Assembly (NCBI GenBank): GCA_046484585.1
Contig: JAWOIQ010000204.1
Location: 1-14,863, forward strand
DNA length: 14,863 bases
From: JAGXFP01 sp046484585
GTDB lineage: Bacteria > Desulfobacterota > Desulfobulbia > Desulfobulbales > JAGXFP01
Direction of reading: 5' to 3'
Within the stretch, counting starts at the first letter, position 1. Each line of letters begins with the position of its first letter. A program made the position numbers and the translations under genes. Positions 1-7,002 of this stretch are shown piece by piece. Below the pieces are notes generated by a model. That model did not search any database and was not told the origin of the DNA. It saw nothing but the letters and a program-made list of their open reading frames with translations.

Positions 1-1508
1 TCGCCCTGGCGGCGGCGCTGCTCTGGTTCGTGAACCCGGTTCAGATCCAGTCGGTGACCTATATCGTCCAGCGCATGAACAGCATGGCGGCCATGTTCTA
101 CGTCCTCTCCCTGTGGCTCTATATGAGGGGAAGGCTGACGTCCTCGGCCCGGGCCGGCCGGGTCTGGCTGGCCGGCGCCGCCGGGGCCGGCCTCTGCGCC
201 CTTGGTTCCAAGGAAATCGCCGCCACCCTGCCCTTGCTGATCTTTCTCTGCGAGTGGTACTTCATCCAGGTTCTGAGCCGGGCCTGGCTGAAGCGGGCCC
301 TGCCTTTAATTCTCGCCCTGGCCGGGCTTTTTCTGTTCATCGTTTTTTTTCATCTGGGCGCGGACCCCCTGGCTGCCATCCAGGGCACCTACCGTTATCG
401 GGAATTCAGCCTCGCTGAAAGGCTGCTCACCGAATTGCGGGTGGTGGTCTTCTATCTCAGCCTGTTTTTTTACCCCGCCCCCCAGCGCCTCAACCTTGAT
501 CATCACTTTGCCCTCTCCGGCTCCCTGCTGGAGCCGGTCGCGACGCTGCTGGCCGGGTTCCTCATCGTTTTTCTGGCCGGGGCCGCAATCCTTGGCGCCC
601 GGCGCGGTTCCCCGGCTGCCGCCAAGGACGAAAGAAGGCAGCCGGATTCGGCCCGGCTCATACTCCTATTCTCATTCGCGCTGGCCTGGTTTCTGCTCAA
701 TCTCCTGATCGAGTCCACGGTGATCGGCCTGGAAATAGTCTTCGAGCACCGGCTCTATCTGCCCTCTATGTTTCTGGCCCTGCCCCTGGTAGCCACAGCC
801 CATCGCCTTATCGAACCGGCCTGGCTCAAAACCGGAGCCCTCACCCTCTTGCTGCTGGCCGGCTCCGCCTGGACGGTCGAAAGAAATGAGTTATGGCGCG
901 ACCCGATCGCTCTCTGGACCGACAGTGCCGCAAAGTCGCCGGGTAAGGCCCGGACCCATAACAACCTGGCCGTGGTCCTCTGGGAGGACGGCCAACTGGC
1001 CCGGGCCGAATTCGAGGCCGGGGAAGCGATCCGCCTCGACCCGGATGATGTCAACGCCTTTAACTGCCTTGGGAATATCTATAAGGACCAGGGCCGGCTG
1101 GCCCAAGCCGTGCGGGCATACCGGAACGCCCTTCGCCTGGAACCCGCTTCCGTCGACGCATATATAGGCCTCGCCAACATCGCCGCCGCCCAGGGCAGGC
1201 TGGGTGAGGCGGCCGATTTACTGGATAAGGGCCTGGCCCTGGAACCCCGGAACCTGCGGGTCCAGGTGAATCTGGCCTCGGTCTACGCCATGCGGGGCAT
1301 GTCCACCCGGGCGATTGCCGGTTTTGAAGCGGCGGTACGCCTCAGCCCTGAAAATCCCGACATCCAGTACAATCTGGGGCTGGCCTACGCTGAGACGGGA
1401 AGAACCGGGGAAGCCCTGGTGGCCTTGAGGACGGCGATCAGGCTGGATCCCGCCGACCGGGAGGCGGCCCGAAAGATCAGCGAACTGGAGAGAAGGCTGC
1501 GGAGGTAA
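1..1508 (+). CDS. TMTC-like membrane glycosyltransferase with C-terminal TPRs (5' partial)
   Basis: The reading frame is open from the first full codon (base 3), so the gene begins upstream; a GTG at 30 is an internal codon, since the preceding residues (ALAAALLWFV) align with the paralog at 8885-10540. About 130 N-terminal residues, including the expected Asp-Asp motif, are missing from view. Several hydrophobic segments are followed by five TPRs (about bases 945-1485). Family-like motifs are NPVQIQSVTYIVQRMNS, GSKEIAATLPLL and LYLPSMFLALPL. In TMTC/PMT-type GT-C enzymes these belong to polytopic inner-membrane proteins that move a sugar from a polyprenyl-phosphate donor to exported proteins; here that activity is inferred. 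It is convergent with the cytochrome genes and stops in TAA just before a heptamer array. The alternative is a TPR membrane protein without catalysis. Confidence 0.85.
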   Translation, partial: ALAAALLWFVNPVQIQSVTYIVQRMNSMAAMFYVLSLWLYMRGRLTSSARAGRVWLAGAAGAGLCALGSKEIAATLPLLIFLCEWYFIQVLSRAWLKRALPLILALAGLFLFIVFFHLGADPLAAIQGTYRYREFSLAERLLTELRVVVFYLSLFFYPAPQRLNLDHHFALSGSLLEPVATLLAGFLIVFLAGAAILGARRGSPAAAKDERRQPDSARLILLFSFALAWFLLNLLIESTVIGLEIVFEHRLYLPSMFLALPLVATAHRLIEPAWLKTGALTLLLLAGSAWTVERNELWRDPIALWTDSAAKSPGKARTHNNLAVVLWEDGQLARAEFEAGEAIRLDPDDVNAFNCLGNIYKDQGRLAQAVRAYRNALRLEPASVDAYIGLANIAAAQGRLGEAADLLDKGLALEPRNLRVQVNLASVYAMRGMSTRAIAGFEAAVRLSPENPDIQYNLGLAYAETGRTGEALVALRTAIRLDPADREAARKISELERRLRR

Positions 1509-1578
1509 GGGCGGTGAGGGGTGAGGGGTGAGGAGATAGGGCTGCAAGCTACAAGCTACAAACTGAAAGCTGAAAAGG
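1509..1578. repeat. Period-7 array of mixed heptamers
   Basis: Directly after the TAA of the preceding gene come ten in-phase heptamers, drifting from GAGGGGT words to ACAAGCT and GAAAGCT words. The opening GGGCGGTGAGGGGT recurs inverted at 1995-2008 and 3514-3527. Bases 1579-1703 beyond it show only a T9 run and a weak CCCG/CGGG hairpin near 1648-1661; I see no gene there. Confidence 0.75.
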
Positions 1579-1703
1579 ACAGCCTGATTTTTTTTTGGGC
1601 GGCATCAAGATCAATCGGTCGCCCGGATCATCAATAATGCCGCGGCTACTCCCGTTTTTCACGGGGATGACCAGCCCCTTTGCGACGCCATTCAAAGTTG
1701 CCT

Positions 1704-1833
1704 AGTCCGCAAAAAGTCAAAAAAAGCTGTCATTTCGAACGAATGTGAGAAATCTTGTCGCTTAACCCATTGATAAGATTTCTCCCGTTGGTCGAAATGA
1801 CATTATGACAATCCGGACTTTTTGCGAGTTCAT
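1704..1833. repeat. GTCATTTCGA palindromic repeat, short copy (A1)
   Basis: Inverted arms GTCATTTCGA (1729-1738) and TCGAAATGAC (1792-1801), then inner arms GAGAAATCTT (1747-1756) and AAGATTTCTC (1775-1784), close on an 18-nt loop. The outer flanks carry cGCAAAAAGTC and its complement. Longer copies lie at 6724-6994 and 8331-8540. It is MITE-like with no coding capacity. Confidence 0.85.
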
Positions 1834-1841
1834 AAAAGTTG

Positions 1842-1951
1842 CCAAGTTCGCAAAAACTGATCGACCCCCGTCATGGCGAGGAGCAAAGCGACGCAGCAAT
1901 CCACTATTTTCAACCAGTTAGATGTTTCCGGATTGCCTTGCTGGCCCGCGC
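1842..1951. repeat. GTCATTGCGAGGAGC-type palindromic repeat, decayed copy (B2)
   Basis: After a TTCGCAAAAACTGAT lead-in, CGTCATGGCGAGGAGC and GCAGCAATCC match the intact copy at 13851-13938, including the loop (TTTTCAA then CAGTTA). The right arm has decayed to GGATTGCCTTGCTGGCCCG, so the hairpin is weaker. Confidence 0.75.
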
Positions 1952-1972
1952 CATCCCAAAATTTTCGAGTTA

Positions 1973-2051
1973 CTCCCAACCCCTCACCCCTAACCCCTCA
2001 CCGCCCTTGCCCCTTGAAACTTGAACCTTGAAACTTGAACCTTGAAACTTG
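1973..2051. repeat. Period-7 array (CCCCTCA to TGAACCT words)
   Basis: Eleven consecutive heptamers keep phase from 1973 to 2049. They begin as CCCCTCA and CCCCTAA words and change to alternating TGAAACT and TGAACCT. Read on the minus strand this continues 3' of the hexaheme gene terminator and contains the same GGGCGGTGAGGGGT anchor found after two other genes. Confidence 0.8.
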
Positions 2052-2055
2052 TTGC

Positions 2056-2098
2056 TGAAAAAAAAAGCGGCGCGACCTTAATAAAGGCCGCGCCGCTT
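2056..2098 (-). terminator. Strong intrinsic terminator of the hexaheme cytochrome gene
   Basis: On the minus strand AAGCGGCGCGGCCTT (2098-2084) pairs with AAGGTCGCGCCGCTT (2079-2065) across a 4-nt loop: 15 pairs with a single G-U wobble, followed by a run of nine T. It lies about 50 bases after the cytochrome stop and should end that transcript efficiently. Confidence 0.93.
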
Positions 2099-2106
2099 AA
2101 CTCAGC

Positions 2107-2124
2107 CGTCCCAATGGAGGGACG
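2107..2124 (-). other. Small 3'-UTR hairpin
   Basis: CGTCCC and GGGACG form a 6-bp perfect stem with a 6-nt loop between the cytochrome stop and its terminator. It may protect the message from 3' decay; this is inferred from position only. Confidence 0.5.
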
Positions 2125-2150
2125 ACAATTTCAATCATGAATCACTCTAC

Positions 2151-3053
2151 TTACTTGGCGCCGTGACAGGACTCACAACCGGTGTCCGCGGCAGCATCGC
2201 CGGCAGCGTTGGTGATTGTGTTATAGGAGAAGCGGAGCAGGTCGGCTGAGCTGCTGCCATGGGCACGGTGACAGGAGATACACAGAACCATTCCGCCAGT
2301 GCCGACCGGAACAACCGCGTCGCCGGTAAAGCCGGCGGGCGCGTAACCGGTGATGGTTACGTCAGTCGGATGCCTGACCCACGGGCCCGAACCGGTAGCG
2401 GAACCAAGACCTTGTCCAGTGACGGCGTCAGCATGACCATGGAAGTCACCATGACAGTCGGCGCAGAAGTTGTTCATGCTAAGAGCGTCGTAGGTGCCCA
2501 TACCGTTATTATCCAGGTTACCGTAGTTGGCAGCACCGGTAGCGGTTACCGTTACAGAGGTGGGCGAGGATGAAAGCATCCGATAGGAATCGGCGGTGCC
2601 GTGATGCCCTGCAATCCCATGACAGCTGGTACAACCGAAGGTGTTAGAAGCGAAAGTACCACCGGGCCCTGTAGCCATGGCGGGAGCAGGCTGGCCCAGG
2701 ATAACATTGAGGAGAGTATGGGAGTCAGAGTCGGTGTTACTGAAGTAACCGGCGGCGTTATAGGTGACGTCGGCAGCTGCACCAACCTGAGGCGCATTCG
2801 GCGAAACGCCACTTACACCGCCAGCCCCATTTGCTTCACCATCATTATGACACCCGGTACAACCGCCGATCAACAACTGATCCTGAGGACCAGCAACACC
2901 CTGGTCAAGGCCGCCCTGGCTGTCATGCATGGTATGACATTTAACACATTCGCCCTGAACCGCCGCGTCGGCAGATGAAGGCGCCAGAACCATGGCGCCA
3001 ACCAACAGGGTGGCGCCGGCCAAACTACCTAATACTAATTTTTTGTTCAACAT
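2151..3053 (-). CDS. Secreted hexaheme c-type cytochrome, OmcS-like nanowire subunit candidate
   Basis: A 300-residue protein with a Sec signal peptide (hydrophobic core about 6-25, cleavage after SADA-30) and six CXXCH sites at residues 36, 65, 141, 197, 258 and 293. The order CxxCHTMH, CxxCH, CxxCHG, CxxCHxDxH, CxxCHRAH, and a final CxxCH near the C-terminus matches my recollection of Geobacter sulfurreducens OmcS. So do RHP at 227-229 before heme 5 and YRML at 157. Eight further His (43, 112, 150, 151, 205, 207, 228, 265) suffice for six bis-His hemes. In OmcS the last His of CHTMH (His16) ligates a heme of the next subunit; His43 here is its equivalent. The protein is shorter than OmcS (about 430 aa). 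ATG 3053 follows AAGGAGGA (3061-3068) at 7 nt; GTG 3056 is possible. Role as an extracellular electron conductor is inferred. It could also be a monomeric relative. Confidence 0.9.
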   Translation of the reverse strand: MLNKKLVLGSLAGATLLVGAMVLAPSSADAAVQGECVKCHTMHDSQGGLDQGVAGPQDQLLIGGCTGCHNDGEANGAGGVSGVSPNAPQVGAAADVTYNAAGYFSNTDSDSHTLLNVILGQPAPAMATGPGGTFASNTFGCTSCHGIAGHHGTADSYRMLSSSPTSVTVTATGAANYGNLDNNGMGTYDALSMNNFCADCHGDFHGHADAVTGQGLGSATGSGPWVRHPTDVTITGYAPAGFTGDAVVPVGTGGMVLCISCHRAHGSSSADLLRFSYNTITNAAGDAAADTGCESCHGAK

Positions 3054-3056
3054 CAC

Positions 3057-3195
3057 TCTTTCCTCCTTAGGAAACGTTTTGTTTAGCCCTCTCGGGCTCC
3101 CCTAGCCAACTATTGGCTCTTACTCCCGCTCCTGCTTATAGGGGCGGGAGTAAATCCCGCCAAACTGATGCGGGCCTGGCAAACTAAATTGCCAG
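3057..3195 (-). promoter_or_regulatory. Highly structured 5' leader of the hexaheme gene
   Basis: Five hairpins lie in tandem between the putative promoter and the Shine-Dalgarno: CTGGCAA/TTGCCAG (3176-3195), CCCGC/GCGGG (3156-3174), a 13-bp stem TTACTCCCGCCCC (3120-3153), AGCCAA/TTGGCT (3104-3118), and AGCCC-GAGA-GGGCT (3085-3098). GGCGGGA and TCCCGCC (3143-3161) offer a 7-bp alternative that would break the second and third stems, a switch-like design. I could not match it to GEMM or any riboswitch I know. The strong ribosome site AAGGAGGA (3061-3068) is single-stranded in this reading. Confidence 0.6.
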
Positions 3196-3200
3196 AAAAA

Positions 3201-3229
3201 TTTATATCATATGAAAAAGGATCGGGCAA
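3201..3229 (-). promoter_or_regulatory. Putative sigma-70-type promoter of the hexaheme gene
   Basis: On the minus strand TTGCCC (3229-3224) and TATAAA (3206-3201) are separated by exactly 17 bases. A start near 3194 would give a leader of about 140 nt opening at the first hairpin. The -35 box is a 4/6 match and the -10 a 5/6 match. A-tracts lie immediately upstream. Confidence 0.5.
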
Positions 3230-3232
3230 CTT

Positions 3233-3274
3233 TTTTTTTCAGATGCTTTTTTTCAGATGCTTTTTTTCAGCTGC
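3233..3274. repeat. Three 14-bp repeats with T7 tracts
   Basis: TTTTTTTCAGATGC occurs twice and TTTTTTTCAGCTGC once, head to tail. On the minus strand these are A7 tracts every 14 bp ending next to the -35 box of the cytochrome promoter, so they may act as an UP element or bend the DNA. The unit is twice seven bases, like the other arrays here. Confidence 0.85.
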
Positions 3275-3283
3275 ACGTTTTGA

Positions 3284-3346
3284 GGTTCAAGGTTCAAGGT
3301 TCAAGGTTCAAGGTTCAAGGTTCAAGGTTCAAGGTTCAAGGTTCAA
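3284..3346. repeat. Nine perfect GGTTCAA repeats
   Basis: Nine identical head-to-tail copies of GGTTCAA (63 bp), upstream of the hexaheme promoter. Perfect identity suggests recent expansion and probable length variation between strains. Bases 3347-3468 hold T-rich and CAACTC-like sequence with no gene. Confidence 0.95.
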
Positions 3347-3468
3347 GAAAAATGGTAACCAGTTTTGCCCCTCGGGTTGCTGCCTATTTTTCTTTTTTTC
3401 TTCCCTGATCCCCAACTCCTAACTCAACTCCAACTTTCAAATCCCACCTTTTCCCGCGCCGCACTTAC

Positions 3469-3524
3469 CTTGCAGCTTGCGGCTTGTAGCTTGTCCTTTG
3501 TCCCTTGAACCTCACCCCTCACCG
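3469..3524. repeat. Period-7 array overlapping the 3' end of the propeller gene
   Basis: Eight in-phase heptamers run from CTTGCAG through CTTGTAG and CTTGTCC to CTCACCC and CTCACCG. The TCA at 3519-3521, which is the TGA stop of the minus-strand gene, lies inside the last heptamer, so the array supplies the stop codon. Confidence 0.8.
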
Positions 3525-6500
3525 CCCTTTCCGGCTCAGGAGCCAACCGCCGACCCCGAGCATAGCCGCGACCGGGCCATAGACTCCCAGAACGGTCCGC
3601 AGGGCATTTCCCCCGGCCGGGTCGGAGCCGACCTCCTCGACGGCAGCCTGAGCCTGGGGATCGGTCGCGATCTCCTCTGTCCTCCGGGAAGCGGGTTCCC
3701 GGACCGCTTTGGCCGGAGAAGATTCCGCTTGCACCACACTTGCAGGGGACGCCGGAGGTGAAAGCGGAGCTTTTTCGACCGCGATCTTCTCTGTATTCCG
3801 AGCTACAGGCTCGCTGACCGACGCCTTAATCTCGGCTGGCTTAACCGGAGAAGATCCCGCTTGCACCACACTTGCAGGGGAATCCGGGGCTGGAGGCGGA
3901 GCTTGGTCAACCGTGATCTTTTTAGCCGTCTGAGCTACAGGCTCACGAAGGGGCAGTGCGGGAATCGAGGCCGGATTGCCAGGCGCAGGCCCCGCCAGCG
4001 GTCCGCTTTCTTCGGCCGCCGAAGAGGCCGGCGGGGATTGCGCGCTTTCGACCGGTTTGACCTTTGGAGCGGCAGGCTCACTGACCGGCACCGTAATCCC
4101 GGCCGGTTTGCTTGGCAGATCCCCCGATAACGATCCACTACCATCGGGCTTCGAGGATGAGGGAGAGGTCTGCTCGACCACAATCTTATTTGCCGTCCGG
4201 TCGGCAGACTCGCTGATCGGCGCCTTAATCCCGGCCGGTTTGGCCGGAAAAGATTCCGTTTGCGCAAGATCTCCAGGGAGCGCCGCCGGGGATGGGGGCG
4301 GAGCTTGGTCAACCTTGATCTTTTTTGTCGTCTGAGCTACAGGCTCACGAAGGGGCAGGGCGGGAATCGAGGCCGGCTTGCCAGGCGAAGACACCACTAG
4401 CGGTCCGCTTTCTTCGGTCGCCGGAGACGGGGGCGGAGTTTGCTCGCTCACAACTGATTTTACCTCCGGGGCGGCAAGCTCACGGACCGGCACCTTAATC
4501 CCGACCGGCTTATCCGGAGAAGATTCCGCCTGCGCCAGACTTCCGGGGGACGCCGGGGATGGAGGCAGAGTTTGGTTGACCGTGATCTTTTTTGCTGTTC
4601 GGACGGCAGGCGCGGGGATCGGTAGGGCCTGGATCCCCGTTGGCAGAGCCGCAATCCCAATCGCCAGAGCCGGTAAAGATCCCGCTAGCGACCCACTTCC
4701 AGCGGATGCCGGAGATGGGGGCGGAGTCTGATCGACCCCGATCTTCTCTGTAGTCCGATCAGCAGGCTCACTGACCGGCAGAGCTGCTAGCCCGGTCGGT
4801 TTGGTGGGTAGATCCGCCGATAACGAACTACTTCCATCGGGCAACGAGGGTTGGGGCTGCTCGGCCGCGATCTTCTCTACTGTCCGGGCGGCAGGCGCGG
4901 GAACCGGCAGGGCCTCGATCCCAGTTGGCAGAGCCGCAATCCCAGTCGGCAGGGCCGGTAAAGACCCCGTTAGCGACCCACTTCCAGCGGATGCCGGGGA
5001 CGGTGACTGCGTCTGCTCGACCACGATCTTCCCAGTAGTCCGGACGGCAGGTTCGCTGACCGGCAGAGCTGCGAGCCCCGCCGGCTTGGTTGGTAGATCC
5101 CCCGATAACGACCTACTTTCATCGGGCGACGAGGATGGGGGCTGGTTCTGCCCGACCACAATTTTATTTGCTGTCCGAGCCGCGGGCTCGCTGACCGGCA
5201 AGGCCGGAATTCCGGTCGGCAGGGCCGCAACCCCAGCCGGCAGGGCGGCAATCCCGGCCGGCAGAACCGATGCTCCTCCCGATATTGGTCCACTTCCTTC
5301 GGGCACCGAAGACGGCGGCGGGGTCTCTTCAGCCAAGGTCCGGGCGGCAAGCTCACGGATCGGCAGGGCCGGGATCCCGGCCGGCTTTGCCGGTGAAGGC
5401 TCGCGGATCGGCTGACCATCAAAGGCAGCCAGGGAAGAGGGCTGGGCTCGCTCGGCCGCAGGACTCGGCGCCGAGCCATCGGCCGGGCGGGGCTGGTCGA
5501 TCCCGATTGAATCGGGCCGGCGCGGAGAAATCACCGGCCGTTCCGGATTGGTCGGATCGAGGACCTGGATTCTTTGGTTGAACATATCGGCGACAATCAC
5601 CATGCCGTTCTGATCGACCGCGATATCATTCGGAAAAAGAAACCAGAGGGGGCCGGTACCCTTGCCGCCGAATTCATAGACAAAGCGGCCGGAATCGTAA
5701 TCATAGGCCAGGATGGTATGGCGCATATAATCGACCACATAGAGGAGCCGCCGGGGATAATCGACCGCCACCGTTCTCGGAGTGCTCAGTTTGCCGTCAG
5801 CGCCGCCCTTGACGCCGAAGGTGAAAAGATATTCATCCTGGTCGTCATAGACGAAAATCTCGCCGCGCTCGGTGCTTAACAGGTAGCGCCGGCCCTGCTC
5901 GTCGATTTCGACATCGGAGAGGGCCACCGTGGCCGACATCTTGCCATATGAATCTTCCCCGTCGGCGGATTGCCTCAAAACATCGGCCCTCGGGGAAATC
6001 CATCTCCTGACCTTGCCTTCGGGATCAAGGACCGCCGCCCCCCTGTGCGCCTCCGCTCCCCTCTTCCCGGGAAATGAACCGACCAGATATATCTCGCCGG
6101 AGGCGCTGACCGCGAGATCTATCGGGTGAAAACCGGCCAGACCGGGAATTTCCGCCATCGTCAGCTCCCGGTCGACGAAGAGGGCGTGATCGTAAATGGT
6201 AAGGACCGAGCCCTTGCCGAGGTGGGGTTGGCCCTGGGTCAGGTACAAGAGACCGTGTGGACTGACGGTCATCCCTCGGACGCTGTCGACCCCACGGCCT
6301 GCTCCGATCGAGCCCTGGGGGAAATAATCCTTGTCGTAGATGGTGATCCGGCGATTGGACGAATAGACGTAGGTTTCCTGATGGAGGGGATCAAAACGGA
6401 CCCGGCTGGGAAGGCCAAGCCGCAGGCCGCTGTCATCGACATGAACCAGCTTGACCAGACGGGTGGTAATCTTTCCGTAACCGTGCGCTGCCTCCGGCCG

Positions 6501-6593
6501 AGCCAGGACCGCCAGAAAACCGGCCATAACCAGGAAAGCCAAAGGCGTTATGAAGCGGTGCAAAGTTTTGTGATTATTAAAGGACAGGTTCAA
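3519..6593 (-). CDS. NHL beta-propeller protein with long Pro-rich repeat stalk and C-terminal membrane anchor
   Basis: 1024 residues. Residues 1-38 look like a Sec signal (core LAFLVMAGFLAVLA, cleavage near AAHG). Residues about 40-345 form an NHL/six-bladed propeller, with blade signatures such as PRTVAVDYPRRLLYVVDY and PNDIAVDQNGMVIVADM. Residues about 400-980 are 12-13 imperfect repeats of 42-50 residues rich in Pro, Ala, Ser and Thr. One hydrophobic helix (about 1001-1019) and the basic tail SRKGR end the protein. This predicts a periplasmic or exposed propeller tethered to the inner membrane by an extended, TonB-like Pro-rich stalk. NHL propellers usually bind partners; a role in cytochrome assembly or anchoring is inferred from neighbours. 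The start is uncertain: TTG 6593 lies in a heptamer array, lacks a good ribosome site, and follows an in-frame stop; TTG 6563 is an alternative. Confidence 0.85.
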   Translation of the reverse strand: MNLSFNNHKTLHRFITPLAFLVMAGFLAVLARPEAAHGYGKITTRLVKLVHVDDSGLRLGLPSRVRFDPLHQETYVYSSNRRITIYDKDYFPQGSIGAGRGVDSVRGMTVSPHGLLYLTQGQPHLGKGSVLTIYDHALFVDRELTMAEIPGLAGFHPIDLAVSASGEIYLVGSFPGKRGAEAHRGAAVLDPEGKVRRWISPRADVLRQSADGEDSYGKMSATVALSDVEIDEQGRRYLLSTERGEIFVYDDQDEYLFTFGVKGGADGKLSTPRTVAVDYPRRLLYVVDYMRHTILAYDYDSGRFVYEFGGKGTGPLWFLFPNDIAVDQNGMVIVADMFNQRIQVLDPTNPERPVISPRRPDSIGIDQPRPADGSAPSPAAERAQPSSLAAFDGQPIREPSPAKPAGIPALPIRELAARTLAEETPPPSSVPEGSGPISGGASVLPAGIAALPAGVAALPTGIPALPVSEPAARTANKIVVGQNQPPSSSPDESRSLSGDLPTKPAGLAALPVSEPAVRTTGKIVVEQTQSPSPASAGSGSLTGSLPALPTGIAALPTGIEALPVPAPAARTVEKIAAEQPQPSLPDGSSSLSADLPTKPTGLAALPVSEPADRTTEKIGVDQTPPPSPASAGSGSLAGSLPALAIGIAALPTGIQALPIPAPAVRTAKKITVNQTLPPSPASPGSLAQAESSPDKPVGIKVPVRELAAPEVKSVVSEQTPPPSPATEESGPLVVSSPGKPASIPALPLREPVAQTTKKIKVDQAPPPSPAALPGDLAQTESFPAKPAGIKAPISESADRTANKIVVEQTSPSSSKPDGSGSLSGDLPSKPAGITVPVSEPAAPKVKPVESAQSPPASSAAEESGPLAGPAPGNPASIPALPLREPVAQTAKKITVDQAPPPAPDSPASVVQAGSSPVKPAEIKASVSEPVARNTEKIAVEKAPLSPPASPASVVQAESSPAKAVREPASRRTEEIATDPQAQAAVEEVGSDPAGGNALRTVLGVYGPVAAMLGVGGWLLSRKGR
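3650..5395 (-). repeat. In-frame tandem repeats encoding the Pro-rich stalk
   Basis: About twelve full units and one degenerate unit, each built as PxKPAGI..PVSEPAARTxxKI, then a V(D/E)QTPPPSP segment and a Ser/Gly/Leu linker. Units 3-4 and 5-6 are near-duplicates, as are 7-8 and 10-11, showing multi-unit duplication. Some units contain an inner IAALPTG heptapeptide repeated two or three times. The frame is intact throughout. The GC-rich repeats also leave long open frames on the opposite strand that are not genes. Confidence 0.88.
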
Positions 6594-6674
6594 GGCTCAA
6601 GATCCAAGGTTAAGGGCGGGTTCAAGGTTAACGACAGGTTCAAGGGGCAAGATCCAAGGCTCAAGGTGTAAAGG
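6584..6674. repeat. TTCAAGG-type heptamer array at the start of the propeller gene
   Basis: Words TTCAAGG, CTCAAGA and TCCAAGG run in period 7 with two 4-bp breaks (CGGG, CAGG). A block of about 31 bp opening with CAGGTTCAAGG is duplicated (from 6585 and 6635). The annotated TTG start of the propeller gene lies in it. Confidence 0.75.
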
Positions 6675-6723
6675 ATGAATGCCTGGGATCAACTCGGCCA
6701 TTTTCTCTTTTCTATCTCTTGAT

Positions 6724-6994
6724 GAGTTCGCAAAAAGCCAAAAATCGCGAGTGCCATAATGTCATTTCGACCAAAGGGAGAAATCTTTATAGTTTCCAAC
6801 ATGTTAAAGCTGAGTTGAGCAGCTTGTCTGCTTTTATGCCCTTTAAGGTGCAAACGAAACTTATGTGCCGCGAAGGAAATGCCCGCCTTTGAAGGATTGA
6901 ACAGAACCCTTGGGGGTGCCCTGTGGGTGTAAAGAGCAAGATTTCTCACCTACGTTCAAAATGACAGCTTTTTTCGACTTTTTGCAAATTCATC
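6724..6994. repeat. GTCATTTCGA palindromic repeat, long copy (A2)
   Basis: The outer word GAGTTCGCAAAAAG, then GTCATTTCGACC and GAGAAATCTT arms, match A1, but about 190 bases separate the inner arms. This insert contains GCTGAGTTGAGCAGCTTGTC and CAAACGAAACTTATG, which recur at 8411 and 13701. The right end is AAGATTTCTCACC, AAAATGACAGC and GACTTTTTGCAAATTC. Any reading frame in it is an artefact of the repeat. Confidence 0.85.
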
Positions 6995-7002
6995 ATCTTT
7001 TA

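Noticed and set aside
3057..3195. GEMM (cyclic dinucleotide) riboswitch in the hexaheme leader
   Set aside because: It would fit Geobacter biology, but the conserved GGGACGCAAAGCC-like core and GGUAG/GUUACC stem are absent on the minus strand.
3284..3346. CRISPR-like array
   Set aside because: The units are 7 bp without spacers; this is a simple tandem repeat.
4801..5415. Plus-strand open frames opposite the Pro-rich stalk
   Set aside because: They are shadows of a GC-rich in-frame repeat; the minus-strand frame is continuous with propeller, signal peptide and anchor.
6689..6949. Small minus-strand proteins sharing GHKSRQAAQLSF (also at 8321-8557)
   Set aside because: The shared peptide is a translation of the A2 and A3 palindromic repeats; no ribosome site or family supports a gene.
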